The translations under genes were made by a program, and so were the position numbers. A stretch of DNA of 64,000 bases from contig CM045735.1 of the NCBI GenBank assembly GCA_024760905.1, positions 31,713,749 through 31,777,748 of the forward strand, given 5' to 3'. The stretch comes from Plotosus lineatus (lineage: Eukaryota; Chordata; Actinopteri; Siluriformes; Plotosidae). Below the pieces are notes generated by a model that saw nothing but the letters and a program-made list of their open reading frames with translations, had not been told where the DNA came from and did not search any database. Below are positions 39,301-48,889 of this stretch, piece by piece (positions within the stretch are counted from its first letter, which is position 1; each line of letters starts with the position of its first letter).

Positions 39301-42300
39301 AATACTGTATGGAATCATGGAGCAAGACACAGATGCAGTGGTTTCAGTTCTTAAAACAGCCTGTGTGCACACATTCTTTTTAATTCGTGCCAGTGGCTCA
39401 TTTGTCTGGCGGCTGTACATGGTTTTGTGCATATGCACATTTCTAAGCATAAAATGTAATTTCTTAAAATTCCTCTACTGCATGAGAATATTAACGTGTT
39501 TGTAGCTCTACTGGTTGAAAAGGAATTGTGGGTCAAGATGGGTCTAATCAGCAGCTTAAGAGGTGATGGATAAAATCAAGGCAAAATACAAAAATATTAC
39601 ACTGAAACATAGTCCATTTGAATAAAGCATCAAGATTTGACAAAAGCACAAGGAATGCATTGGATTCTTGGTCTTTCTCACTGTAGTAGTTCCTCAAACT
39701 CAGCTACATCACTCAAGTTTATAATAAAACAATAAGGAATGTGGCTGGGATTACTACTACTACTATTATAACGGTATAATCACATTAATATGTCCTTCAT
39801 TTAGACATGTTTCCACTTAATGCATTTAAACATGTTTCCACTTAATGCATGCCAATCCCTTGGATGCCTAATGTTACATGTAGATGAACCAAAAAAGCAC
39901 ATGTTTTGTCATCCTTTTACTGAAATTAACCAATATTTTGACAATATTGGAGGAATATGACTGTATTCTGCTTTGATCCAGGGCAGCATTAACACCCGTA
40001 TATCTCCAAAACCTGTCCAGAGCACTTCACACACAGGTATGGTACATAGTGCTATGGAATGTGTGATTACATGTAAACCACATAACCAAGTAAGTGACCT
40101 ATTGCTTGATATTCCTGCCATCAAAAGATAAAAACCTGTTGAATAATAATGATTGGTCAAATTTTTGACAATTGGCAAATTTCACTGTTGTGCAGAAAAC
40201 AGGCAAGCTACTTCATTTTGCATGAATTGAGATGATCATTATACCCTGGAGGGACTGACTTGGGTCTGTATTCATATCCATTTAAATAACATTATCCACT
40301 CATTGCAATCCACTTTCATATTCAGTTATATCCTGGGAAATTCTGTGGTGTTATGTACAAGCATATCATAAGCTATCATTTTAACAATTGACTATGTACT
40401 GCTATGCACAGGCATGTGTGAGAACCGAAGTGCCAGTATTTTTGTTGCACCAGAGTTACTTTTGTTACTTACAACTTTGCACAGAATTAGAACTTGTTCT
40501 CCACAAGCTTTGATAAACTATCCCCCAAAAATTAAGAGATGCAAATCCATATAGAGAAGCTAATAAGCAGGGGCTTCACTGTATCCAGATGAAATATAAA
40601 CGAACGACACATGTAACATTACCATGGTTACACACATCTCCACATAAACACACAGACATATGGCACTGAGATGTGGAAACTGGAACAGACATTTGAGGTT
40701 TTACCATGACTTCACAGGCACTTTACACTGTGAATAATGTAGCAGACTAACAGTATGGCATTAATACTCGCTGGACACTTTATTAACACTTGTGACTCCT
40801 TTCCTTCATACTATTACCCAATCAGGCAACAATCTGGCAGAGGCAGAAAATTGTGCTGATATAGGCCAAGAGTTAAGTAATGTTTAACCATCATAATGGG
40901 GAATTACATTCCTCAGCCTACCTGGGAAAGTCTATACAGGGGTACTAGAGAGGAGGATCCGACAGATAGTCGAACCTCGGATTCAAGAGGAACAATGTGG
41001 TTCTCGTCCTGGCCGTAGCACTCTTGACCAACTCTATACGCTCCACAGGATTCTGGAGGGGGCATGGGAGTTTGCCCAATCTGTCCACATGTGCTTTGTA
41101 GATTTGGAGAAGGCTTCCGACCGTGTCCCTCAAACGATCTTGTGGGGCGTGCTCTGAGAGTACAGCGTTCCGGACCCGTTGCTACGAGCCATTCAGTCGC
41201 TGTATCACCGGAGCCAGAATTTGGTCAGTATTGGCAATAACAGGTCGAATTCATCTGGTCAGAATGCCTCCCGGACACCTCCCTGGTGTGGTGTTTCAGG
41301 CATGTACAACCAGGAAGAGACCCCGGGGTTGACCTAGAACATGCTGGAGGGACTATGTCTCTCGGCATGTCTGGGACCGCCTCGGTGTCCCCCCGGGGAG
41401 AGTTGGAGGAAGTGGCTGGGGAGAGGGACGTCTGGACCTCTTTGCTTAGGTTGCTGCCCCCGCGACCAGACCCTGGACTTAGTAGAAGATGATGATGATG
41501 AACAATTGAGAAAAACCTGATCTCACTAATTTTTATAATGTGGCTGTACTCCTGGGTTAGTTTGAGCATTTCAGAAATAGCTGCCATTCTGGGATTTTCA
41601 TATAAAGTTGACACAGTTTGTGCAAATTTATTAAGCATCAGAAATAATCAGCCTCGATGAGTGACCAGAAAACAATAGTCCGGACGAATGGCTGCAGTAA
41701 GCACTCTTTACATCCATGGTGAGCAGAATGCATAACATGTTGAACCTTGAAGCAGATTTGCCACAATAGTAGAAACCATCCTTTCTACCATTGCTCAACG
41801 CCAAGCTCCCATCCGGAATAGTGTGTGTATACACATCGCATACTGCACATTGTAAAATATGAATTTCTCATGCTGCGTGCTCATTTCTGATGTCATCATA
41901 CTTTGTTGACTATTTGGTTAATGTTGATACGGCTCTAATTGCCATGAACATAGATGGGATGAAAGCAGGTATTAATCATTGGCTTTCTAAAACTCAACCC
42001 CTATATAACGATGGTTAATTAACAGGGCCATGCTGACTCAAAGTGTGGAGGTGAAAAGGTGTTGCACTTTGAAAGAGAAAGAAACAAGAGGGAGAGAAGA
42101 GCACATTCATAAATTAACAGCGGAACGTTTGAAGTGCAAGAGGAAAAATAGCTGGTTCATGAGCTGTGTGTGTGTGTGTGTGTGTGTGTCCACTCTATTG
42201 CGAGCGCTTTTTGCCCACTTTCCCCTCAGGCACTTCTCTTTATTCACAATCCTTTCAGCTCGCTCACAAAGACAGCCTCTCTCAACAAAGTGCCGCTTCG

Positions 42301-42995
42301 AATGACCCACATTTCTTCCTTCTTCTGCCCCCCCCCTCTATTCTTCTTCTTTTGACGGTCACTGAACACCTTAGAAGAAACACTACACCGCTGATGGCCT
42401 ACATTTCCCATTATCCTCTGGCACAAAGACGAGGGGCAGCGTGATACGCTAGAAAACGCCCCAAGTATGTAAAAATGATTAAGGGAAACAGTTGGAAACA
42501 ATTAAATGCCCTAAAATGAAAATTGACAAAATGCTATTAACTGGTTAAAGCAGCACTGGTAGAGTGTTATAATCAAGTAAATGCATATTGCCGTTTGGTA
42601 ATGGAAATGTAGTAGGTGGTATGCAAAAGGTTTTTGGATGGGGGGGGTGTTAATAATAGAGTATATCTCAACTTATTTTCCCCCTGTTTTCAGGGGTCGC
42701 CACAGCGAATCGTCGCATGTTTGATTTGGCATAGGTTTTTACGTTGGATGCCCTTCCTGACACAACCCTTTAGCGAGGGGCAGAAACATGCTGACAAATG
42801 CAACTACTCTTTATGAAAGTCAGCAATGGTTCTTTTACAGCCTCTCACCATAGACAGTGAGAGACTTGGCCAGCCTTGATTAACCAAGTTAGCTGCACTG
42901 GGAGGACAGTGACAACCTTGTGGAACGTGGGACTCGAACCCCCAATCTTAGGATCAGCGATCCAGCACCCTTTACCACCAGATCACGGCCGCCCT

Positions 42996-43037
<42 letters not shown>

Positions 43038-46000
43038 TAATAATAATAATCATCACGGATCCCAGTGAGGTTTAGGAAAAAAATAGAGGAAATGAAATAT
43101 TTCAGCTAGGGTCAAAAGGGGTCGCAGGGCCCCTTGCGGGGTACAGGAGCAGAGCATGCCATGTTAAAAAAAAAAAAAAATAGAGAAAAAAAAATCATGC
43201 AAACAAAGTTAATAATTTTTTTGTAACATGCACAAACACTAAACAAAACAACGTAAAAAAAAAAAGTAAAAACACGAAAAGGTTATTTCAGTGTAGATAA
43301 ACACAATTCAAATAGCACGGCTCATCATACATGTGTAACATAATTATGAAATAATTATAAAGTAATTTGTCGAATGATCACATAACACATGACAGCATCA
43401 CAACAAACATTTGTGTTCAACTCGTGAATATACCTGCTACAAGTTAGTATGTTAATAGTATAACCCTATAATTCAAAGTGTCACAACATGTACTCTGCAC
43501 TAGTGAACACTGTACTTATTGCATAAATGTATAAAAAAAAAAATCAAAAAAAAAAAAAATCGCATAATTCAGCTAAATAGTGGAGATCTGAGATGCCTGA
43601 ATAATGATGCTCTCTGCCATTATACAGGTCCTTCTCAAAAAATTAGCATATTGTGATGAAGTTCATTATTTTCTGTAATGTACTGATAAAAATTAAACTT
43701 TCATATAGTTTAGATTCATTGCACACCAACTGAAATATTTCAGGTCTTTTATTGTTTTAATACTGATGATTTTGGCAAACAGCTCATGAAAACCCAAAAA
43801 CTCTCTCAAAAAATTAGCATATCATGAAAAGGTAGTCGAAACAAGCTATTAACCTAATCATCTGAATCAAGGAATTAAGTCTAAACACCTGCAAAAGATT
43901 CCTGAGGCTTTTAAAAACTCCCAGCCTGGTTCATTACTCAAAACCGCAATCATGGGTAAGACTGCCGATCTGACTGTTGTTCAGAAGGCCATCATTGACA
44001 CCCTCAGGCAGGAGGGTAAGACACAGAAAGAAATCTCTGAGTGAATAGGCTGTTCCCAGAGTGCTGTGGGACGTGTGGCAAGGAAAAAGTGTGGCAGAAA
44101 ACACTGCACAACCAGAAGAGGTGACCGGACCCTGAGAAAGATTGCGGAGAAGGGCCGATTCCAGACCTTGGGGGACCTGTGGAAGCAGTGGACTTAGTCT
44201 GGAGTAGAAACATCCAGAGCCACCGTGCACAGGCGTGTGCAGGAAATTGGCTACAGGTGCCGCGTTCCCCAGGTCAAACCATTTTTGAACCAGAGAAGCA
44301 GCACTGGTCTGTTGCTCAGTGGTCCAAAGTACTTTTTTCGGATGAAAGCAAATTTTGCATGTCATTCGGAAATCAAGGTGCCAGAGTCTGGAGGAAGACT
44401 GGGGAGAAGGAAATACCAAAATGCCTGAAGTCCAGTGTCACGTACCCACAGTCAGAGATGGTCTGGGATGTCTTATCAGCTGCTGGTGTTGGTCCACTGT
44501 GTTTTATCAAGGGCAGGGTCAATGCAGCGAGCTATCAGGAGATTTTGGAGCACTTCATGCATCCATCTGCTGAAAAGCTTTATGGAGATGAAGATTTCAT
44601 TTTTCAGCACGACCTGGCACCTGCTCACAGTGCCAAAACCACTGCTAAATGGTTTACTGACCATGGTATTACTGTGCTCAATTGGCCTGCCAACTCTCCT
44701 GACCTGAACCCCATAGAGAATCTGTGGGATATTGTGAAGAGAAAGTTGAGCGACACCAGACCCAACACTGTGGATGAGCTTAAGGCCGCTATCGAAGCAT
44801 CCTGGGCCTCCATAACACCTCAGCAGTGCCACAGGCTGATTGCCTCCATGCCACGCCGCATTGAAGCAGTCATTTCTGCAAAAGGATTCCCGACCAAGTA
44901 TTGAGTGCAGAACTTAACATAATTATTTGAAGGTTGACTTTTTTGTATTAAAAACACTTTTTATTGGTCGGATGAAATATGCTAATTTTATGAGATAGGG
45001 ATTTTGGGTTTTCCTTTACTTTTTTGCCAAAATTATCAATATTAAAACACTACATGGCTTGAACTACTTCAGTTGTGTGTAATGAATCTACAATATATGA
45101 AAGTCTAATGTTAATCAGTACATTACGGAAAATAATTAACTTTATCACAATATGCTAATTTTTTGAAAAGGACCTGTATAACCTATTTCTACCCTCAATG
45201 AAGTTCATCTTTACAGCTGAACACCGTTTTTAATTTTTTTCTAAGCAGTGCAAATGTTTAAAAGAAACAAACAAAGAAAGTATGCATCATTTAACTTGTG
45301 ATTCTTTATTCGAACAAGGACCTTGATGAGACTACAGCCTTCATCTGGTGACATACAAATCAAAAGATCACCACCACCATCAACAACTTGAACAATTTCA
45401 TCCTACTCGGATTGTGGGAGAGCTCAATCCATCTTGACAAGACACTGGCAAAGGCAGGATACACCCTGAACAGCCCACTAGCCTACTGCAGGGCCAACAC
45501 TCACAAACATACACCTAGAGGTAATTTGGAGCCAATCAGCCTATGTGCATGTCTTTGGACTGCGGAGGGAAGCTGAAATATCCAGAGAAAACCCACGCAA
45601 TGACCACCTAACCGCTACGTAACCGATCACAGTCGGACATTTTTACATTCTTAAGGAGCTGTTCATATCACATCAAAATATTTCCATAAACTAGTTATGA
45701 GTGAAGTCAGCTGATGTGTTGGTGAGCTTTCATGCCAAATCACTACCACCTTTCCTTGTAGGAATTAAGACACAATGCATTGAGGTGGGGAAGAAAACCT
45801 ATCAGCAACATTTAATATACAAGTGAACTCGTCATTTCTATTTTGTTCGAACCTCAAATGCTCTTTTTACAATCAAAACACACGATGCTCATCTAATCCC
45901 GGAACGAAAAATGAAATCAAGTGGAAAAACAATGTGGCGCTAAAAAGGAGCTTTACTAGCATCTGCAAACACAAGACAGATAGTTAATGTAGTCGAAAAT

Positions 46001-46519
46001 CTATAATCGGATCCAAAATCTCCAAGTCCTCATTCTGCTCATACTACAAAAAAGGAAATGTACGCAGGAAGTATGTGCATTCATTAGTTTTAAACGAACA
46101 CTGGGGCAGTGGTGGTCTAGTGGATAGGGTGCATGATTGCTGATGCTAAGGTTGGGGGTTCAAGTCCCCACAGGGTTGTCACTGTCCTGTCCTGTCCCCC
46201 CCCCCCCCCCCCAGCTAACTGGGATATCAAAGGCAGGCCATGTCTCTCTCTAACTGTCTATGGTGAGAGGCATGTAAAAGAACCATTGCTGACTTTCGTA
46301 AAGTTTCTGTCCCTTGCTAAAGGGTTGTGACAGGAAAGGCATCCGACGTAAAAACCTATGCCAAATCAAATGTGCGAATGAGATGATTTTCTGTGGCGAC
46401 TCCTGAGAACGGAAAAAGCCGAAAAGAGAAGAAGACATGAACATTTGCATGAGAAGACAAAATAAAGCCTCTGATCCGTATTCAATACTCCACAGACTCC
46501 TGAAAATATTTACCTGCAT
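29016..46519 (-). CDS. tnfrsf10b: TNF-receptor superfamily death receptor, TRAIL-receptor-like, ten exons
   Basis: Complement join 46519-46514, 39233-39086, 38752-38624, 37797-37686, 36550-36408, 36225-36139, 32580-32540, 32230-31955, 31011-30975, 29305-29016: 1269 nt, 422 residues, phases consistent throughout. Predicted order: signal peptide (MQVFLLMLALTALSGGAA), cysteine-rich domains about 30-151 with repeated C-x2-C patterns, a Thr/Pro stalk, TM about 180-199 followed by KKK, an acidic linker, and a C-terminal death domain about 335-415. TRAIL-type receptors recruit FADD through the death domain and trigger caspase-8. NDNAIKLAES, ELLRVWMQREG and the GYYKYE end resemble TNFRSF10 more than TNFRSF1A. 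Family very firm; subfamily moderate; exon 1 inferred. Confidence 0.85.
29306..30974 (-). other. death receptor intron 9, no recognised feature
   Basis: AT-rich intron with short homopolymer runs. No mobile element was recognised. Confidence 0.5.
30975..31011 (-). CDS. tnfrsf10b: death receptor exon 9 (linker)
   Basis: A 37-nt exon encoding EDGTPRRLVPLL plus the first base of Gly. Acceptor TCATCAG, donor TTG|GTAAGT. It joins exon 8 in phase 0 and exon 10 in phase 1. Confidence 0.75.
31403..31742 (+). mobile_element. SINE-A, full-length
   Basis: Head GGGCAGTGATGGTCTAGTGG, B box GGGGTTCGAGTCCCC, hairpin, the GTGACAGGAAGGGCATCCGA leader block and the GATTCGCTGTGAAGACTCCC tail. Near-duplications CACTGAATGTGTTAG and CACTGATAATGTGTTA flank it. 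It lies in an intron of the death receptor gene, antisense to it. Confidence 0.88.
31955..32230 (-). CDS. tnfrsf10b: death receptor exon 8 (cytoplasmic linker)
   Basis: 92 codons, phase 0 at both ends. Acceptor ACATTTAG, donor AAG|GTGTGTGA. It encodes an acidic, Ser-rich segment (VGVSVPTSEECENN ... SWAK). An alternative donor further on would break phase with exon 9, so AAG was chosen. Confidence 0.75.
32285..32525 (+). mobile_element. tRNA-like fish SINE (family D) with internal hairpin
   Basis: Head GCAGTGGATGCTTAGTGGGT, B-box-like CAGTGGTTCAAGGGC, and a common teleost 3' end (ATGTAAGTTGCTCTGTATAA, GTGTCTGCGAAATGCTG). Its centre is a long inverted repeat (32361-32422). Confidence 0.65.
32540..32580 (-). 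CDS. tnfrsf10b: death receptor exon 7 (juxtamembrane)
   Basis: A 41-nt exon encoding (A)SPVIQSHEVKIPI. Acceptor TATTTTCAG, donor ATA|GTGAGT. It converts phase 1 to phase 0 and was found by phase continuity, so it is less certain than the domain exons. Confidence 0.65.
32860..33035 (-). mobile_element. SINE-B 5' half
   Basis: ATATGCATGTCTTTGAATTG, AGGAAACCCAAGTACCCCGG, GGACTCGAACCCC (RC B box) and GGTGGACGTGCTAACCACTA. Confidence 0.75.
33036..33740. other. death receptor intron, no recognised feature
   Basis: Unique-looking intron DNA, ending at an AC microsatellite (33741-33762) next to a Tc1-like element. Confidence 0.5.
33765..35278 (+). mobile_element. Tc1-like element copy A, full-length
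   Basis: The ends GTCCTTCTAAAAAAATTATC and its RC at the right (TTTTTTTTAGAAGGAC) are flanked by TA. Subterminal GCACACCAACTGAAATATTT occurs inverted at both ends. The transposase is broken. It inserted in the intron between the TM exon and exon 7 of the death receptor, next to an AC tract. Confidence 0.92.
34103..35053 (+). pseudogene. Tc1-like transposase, copy A, broken
   Basis: It starts MGKTAHLTAVQKAIIDTLKQ (paired-like HTH domain). A premature TGA near 34273 and a deletion after WKQWT (shared with copy D) break the frame. The catalytic part from 34400 is open and shows FSDES, FQHDLAPAHSAK and NSPDLNPIENLW. D and E are separated by 34 residues, the DD34E pattern of Tc1. It ends GFPTKY at 35053. 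Dead because of the N-terminal breaks, though the DDE triad is intact. Confidence 0.92.
35279..35604. other. intron, no recognised feature
   Basis: AT-rich intron DNA with nothing recognisable. Confidence 0.5.
35605..35945 (-). mobile_element. SINE-B, near full-length
   Basis: AGGGTCACAGGGAGGCTCTG, ATGTGCATGTTTTTGGACTG, AGCCTGGAAATTGAACC (RC B box region) and CTTCATGCTGTGAGGCTGAC. An AAT microsatellite follows near 35966. Confidence 0.8.
36139..36225 (-). CDS. tnfrsf10b: death receptor exon 6 (transmembrane)
   Basis: Acceptor TTCCGTCTAG. It encodes VVILVVVICLIIAVVTGVLL then KKKQSCGKR. The donor GAG|GTCTTT is weak, but phase continues into exon 7. Confidence 0.8.
36408..36550 (-). CDS. tnfrsf10b: death receptor exon 5 (CRD3 end and stalk)
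   Basis: Acceptor TTTGTCTCAG, donor CAG|GTACAA. It encodes CKADEIEERKCTPTSNAKC, a typical last cysteine-rich block, and a Thr/Pro-rich stalk ending SHNIT. Confidence 0.87.
36834..37367 (-). mobile_element. Tc1-like element copy B, truncated
   Basis: One terminal repeat (GTCCTTCTCAAAAAATTAGC) at the left, then the C-terminal part of the transposase on the minus strand. The element is cut at 37367, where the other copies continue. Confidence 0.88.
36920..37366 (-). pseudogene. Tc1-like transposase, copy B, C-terminal half
   Basis: From VWGAMSAAGVGPLCFIKG through FQQDLAPAHSAK and NSPDLNPIENLW, then a frameshift near 37060 (RKLRHQTQ instead of RKLRDTRP), and on to GFPTKY-like codons near 36930. 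The first catalytic Asp lies beyond the truncation. Confidence 0.88.
37385..37675 (+). mobile_element. SINE-B, near full-length
   Basis: Head CCCAGCACAGTGGCTTAGAG, AAGAAGGTCCTGTATTTGAG, GCATGTTCTCCTGGTG, and a GGATGAGTGAGTAGT tail. It abuts the truncation point of Tc1 copy B. Confidence 0.78.
37686..37797 (-). CDS. tnfrsf10b: death receptor exon 4 (CRD2/CRD3)
   Basis: Acceptor CTATACAG, donor TAG|GTAAAC. It encodes QIVTERCTSIRDTKCVCRNG and CLPDEPCEVCKKCT with regular cysteine spacing. Confidence 0.88.
38624..38752 (-). CDS. tnfrsf10b: death receptor exon 3 (CRD1/CRD2)
   Basis: Acceptor TTTAACAG, donor TAG|GTAATG. It encodes GTYVKEKCTADQEKGICEPC, KDNTYAEHP and QCLQCSQCPV, the CRD pattern C-x2-C ... 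TY ... C-x2-C-x2-C. Confidence 0.9.
39086..39233 (-). CDS. tnfrsf10b: death receptor exon 2 (signal peptide, CRD1 start)
   Basis: Acceptor TTTCACCAG, donor CTG|GTGAGT. It encodes VFLLMLALTALSGGAAELG, then LTAKQQVCLENQEYPHKGF and CCKNCEA. It enters in phase 0. Confidence 0.87.
39234..40766 (-). other. death receptor intron 1, 3' part, no recognised feature
   Basis: AT-rich DNA with tandem duplicate ACATGTTTCCACTTAATGCA near 39805-39850. No element was recognised otherwise. Confidence 0.5.
40767..41880 (+). mobile_element. Tc1-like element (family E), remnant, LINE inserted
   Basis: CTCGCTGGACACTTTATTAA resembles the terminus of a widespread fish Tc1-like family. After the LINE insertion, GTTTGAGCATTTCAGAAATA and CATTCTGGGATTTTC, then ACATGTTGAACCTTGAAGCA, follow the order of that family's HTH coding region. 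Heavily decayed. Confidence 0.5.
40905..41505 (+). pseudogene. LINE reverse transcriptase, internally deleted
   Basis: LERRIRQIVEPRIQEEQCGS, RPGRSTLDQLYTLHRILEG and MCFVDLEKASDRVPQTILWG (RT motif A) come first, with a TGA after WGVL. After VSIGNN the sequence jumps to RIHLVRMPPGHLPGVVFQA and a C-terminus reading LEEVAGERDVWTSLLRLLPP. Motifs B and C are deleted. The 3' end is (GAT)n. It is a different LINE lineage from the Rex1 and RTE copies; clade not assigned. Confidence 0.8.
41881..42664. other. intron, TG microsatellite, otherwise nothing recognised
   Basis: A (TG)n tract lies at 42165-42189. No exon or transposon was recognised in the rest. Confidence 0.5.
42672..42994 (-). mobile_element. 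SINE-A, near full-length
   Basis: Tail RC (CAGGGGTCGCCACAGCGAAT), leader block (GATGCCCTTCCTGACACAAC), hairpin (CTCTCACCATAGACAGTGAGAG near 42842), B box RC (GGGACTCGAACCCCC) and head RC at the right. An ATA microsatellite follows. Confidence 0.87.
42999..43050. repeat. (ATA)n microsatellite
   Basis: An AAT/ATA trinucleotide tract with one interruption near 43036. Confidence 0.97.
43625..45176 (+). mobile_element. Tc1-like element copy C, full-length
   Basis: The left end CAGGTCCTTCTCAAAAAATT and the right end TTTTTTGAAAAGGACCTG are inverted repeats. TA duplications lie at 43623-43624 and 45177-45178. 1552 bp, the longest copy here. Confidence 0.93.
43951..44904 (+). pseudogene. Tc1-like transposase, copy C, broken
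   Basis: MGKTADLTVVQKAIIDTLRQ starts the HTH domain. TGA at about 44041 interrupts after KEISE, a TAG follows KQWT near 44196, and a small deletion after FLNQ removes part of the KQRQKRLTWA block. It keeps the HRRVQEIGY region that copies A and D lack. FSDES, QHDLAPAHSAK and DLNPIENLW are intact (DD34E). Ends GFPTKY. Confidence 0.92.
45177..45379. other. no recognised feature
   Basis: Short unique-looking intron stretch. Confidence 0.5.
45380..45640 (-). mobile_element. SINE-B, partial
   Basis: GGATACACCCTGAACAGCCC, TATGTGCATGTCTTTGGACT and ACCACCTAACCGCTACG near the head. Part of the 5' body is deleted. Confidence 0.7.
46104..46434 (+). mobile_element. SINE-A, near full-length
   Basis: Head GGGCAGTGGTGGTCTAGTGG, a C run expanded to about 16 bases, hairpin with one mismatch, leader block GTGACAGGAAAGGCATCCGA and tail GATTTTCTGTGGCGACTCCT. 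A short stretch (GAGTAGGCTGCAAAGCCG) is deleted. Confidence 0.87.
46514..46519 (-). CDS. tnfrsf10b: death receptor exon 1, coding part (Met-Gln), inferred
   Basis: On the minus strand, ATGCAG is followed by GTAAAT. An in-frame TAA lies upstream with no other ATG between, so this is the only start in that frame. It supplies phase 0 for exon 2 and gives the signal peptide MQVFLLMLALTALSGG. A two-codon first exon is unusual but possible; a different upstream exon cannot be excluded. Confidence 0.5.
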
Positions 46520-47250
46520 CAAGAACAAAAATAAGACACTGTGGTGGGAAAGGAGTTAACCCTTGGAAGTGGAAAAGAAAGAAAAATAATAATCTGAAAT
46601 GCATGTGTAAGATATTAAAACATTAACTTTGCGTCTCTGTGTGGATGTGCTCCAGAGGAACTCTCTGGAAAGCCGCCATGCCTTGTTGTTCTAAGGGAGT
46701 TTCCTGGATTAAGCTGCACTGTCGAGACGCACTACCCGCTCGCGTCAGAGTTTCCAGCGACACACACTCCTTCGACCCATTCTCTCTTTCTACTTGCTGT
46801 CCTGCTCTTTTCTTATCTTTTTTTTTTTTTTTTTTTTTTTTAGTCCATTGTAGATATTCACAATTGCGGCATTAAGAAAGTTCAAGGCAGCGGGGTGTGA
46901 AAGCGCGACAGGGGTCATGAGAGAGAAGCGAATGAGTGAAAGAAAAAGACAGAGAAAAGGAAGGAGGAAATAAAGGAATGCAGTGAGAACTGAGGAGAGC
47001 ACAGATTCCTCCCTCTTCAGCAGCACACTGCGGCTATTCAGCTGAAAGAAACTGTAAAAGGCCTCCTAATGAGCCCACCCCACACACAGCTTAGAGCGTT
47101 TCTCCAGACATTAAATGCTTCACATGCAACGGAGCAAATGTCTCCGATCCAAAGGAATTAGCCGCACCTGTTGTGCTCCCTCCTCCACTACACATGCGCC
47201 CCTTACTGAGTCATCTAGGTCAAAGGTCGTTGCTGTTTATGTACTGATGA
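46520..47250 (-). promoter_or_regulatory. putative 5' UTR/promoter region of death receptor gene
   Basis: The region upstream of the inferred start is free of large transposons and richer in GC than its surroundings. It holds a CT-rich stretch with a T run (46818-46840) and an AP-1-like TGAGTCA on the plus strand near 47207. Position is the main argument. No TATA box was assigned. Confidence 0.3.
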
Positions 47251-47809
47251 CTTCACTCCCTGACAAACAACACCTCTTTGAAATAAATAAATAAATAAAT
47301 GGAAGCAGTTTATTCACTCCGCCTGAACATTCTTTGATTCGCACGATGATGAAATGGTACTCTTTTTCCTCATTCCACATGAAAAGTCAGGAGATAGTGA
47401 GAAGATTACCTCACTTCCTGTGCAGAACCCGCACATTCCAGGCTGGGTGAATCACTGGATTCCACACAGAAGGATTGGTACAGTGCCTCTGGCTGAGACA
47501 GCCAATCATAACAGCCAACACACACACACACACACACACACGGCTACAAGAAAAATCAGGCCTGTACATAAGCAACATTTTTACATGGTGTGCAAATCAC
47601 ACTTCATACACCTGGACAGAAACACCTACAGTGGATAATATTCACTGTCTGGCTTCTTTATTAATAAACCTTTACCCATAACACCACTCCTCATACATGC
47701 ATTTATACTATTAATCATGTGGCATCTTGGCAAAGCAGTTTCAAGTTATCTTTAGATAATGTATATACTGTAATATAAGAATAGAGTGAGGCGGGGAGTA
47801 CAGGATCTT
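47251..47809. other. intergenic, no recognised feature
   Basis: It contains AAAT and AC (47517-47541) microsatellites only. Confidence 0.5.
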
Positions 47810-48310
47810 AATGCCTAAAAGTGTGGTGTGATTGCTGGTGCATGATGGGATGATTTGAGTATTTCAGAAACTGTAGGTCTGGGATTTGCACCCAAAAACT
47901 ATCCAGCAAGTGCCTTATGAGATAAGCGAGCGCTCAAGATAGTTTGAGCGAATAACCACTTGGTGCAACTGTGGTGAGCAGAAAAGCATTGCAAGCCTTA
48001 ATAAGCTACTATGACTCCACGCCTGCCAGCAAAAACAGGAAAAGGATATAGTGGTGACCTGTGTGCACTATAGCCTCAGATTCCTACTTCATGGTTGACA
48101 ACAGTGAAACCCAATGTGGTCTTCTACTGTTGTAGTTATACCATCTGAGATGGTGTGTATTAGTGTGGCCTTCCGGTCAACTGAACCAATTTGGCCATGT
48201 CTTCCCCCACAACAAGATGTTTCCACCCCCTGTTACAGTCTCTCAGTTCAATGGGAAAATCATTTGAAGAACTCGAGTATCTGGATGATTTTCCACATTA
48301 CAATGCTGAC
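47810..48310. mobile_element. Tc1-like (family E) fragments in opposite orientations
   Basis: TGATTTGAGTATTTCAGAAA and CTGGGATTTGCA (plus) match the HTH coding region seen at 41561. AATGTGGTCTTCTACTGTTG and CCAATTTGGCCATGTCTTCC match the same family in reverse complement. Probably an inverted, decayed pair. Confidence 0.45.
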
Positions 48311-48889
48311 ACATGATTGGCTACCTGAAGAAATTAAATGCATGAATTGTGCAGTTATTTCCCTTGCTAGTATATATCGGGCTGATACAAGACTCAAAAG
48401 AAAAACTCAAATGGGCATCTCACTTTCAACTGAATTGGAAATACTGAGGCGATCCAAAATTGACTGCAAGATGTGATGTGATCAATACTAAGGATTGAAT
48501 CAGCCTGTACATTTGCAGTAGAAACACCAAATCTAGCTAGAGGATTAAGGAATGTTCCATCTGGCACCTTCTGTATAAGGTTTTTCTTAAAATACATCAG
48601 GGTTAATGCAACAGCTGTCCACGGCCGGGAGTCCATGGGAGCTAATTGGCCGAGCTCCCATGGAAGGGAAAGATGGCACAAGCTCACTTACCAGTCACTC
48701 ACAGCAATAACCAGTCAATCATGGGCATCTCTGAGCTTATTCGTCCGAGTGGGCGGACAGCGCTTTGCCTTCGAATGGGTTAGTCTGCTCCGAAATACAC
48801 ATGCGCCACAGTTTGAAAAGAGGCCAGTGGCTAGCATTGCATGTCAAGTAGGGGGCATGTGCATGCTTTCACCCCTCCCCTCCTGTGTG
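48311..48889. other. intergenic, no recognised feature
   Basis: A palindromic GGGAGTCCATGGGAGC ... GAGCTCCCATGG stretch lies near 48628-48664. No family was recognised. Confidence 0.45.

Noticed and set aside
42999..43050. CRISPR-like or satellite array
   Set aside because: A simple trinucleotide microsatellite without spacers.
43951..44904. An active Tc1 transposase in copy C
   Set aside because: In-frame stops at about 44041 and 44196 and a deletion near 44285 break the N-terminal half, although the DD34E residues are intact.
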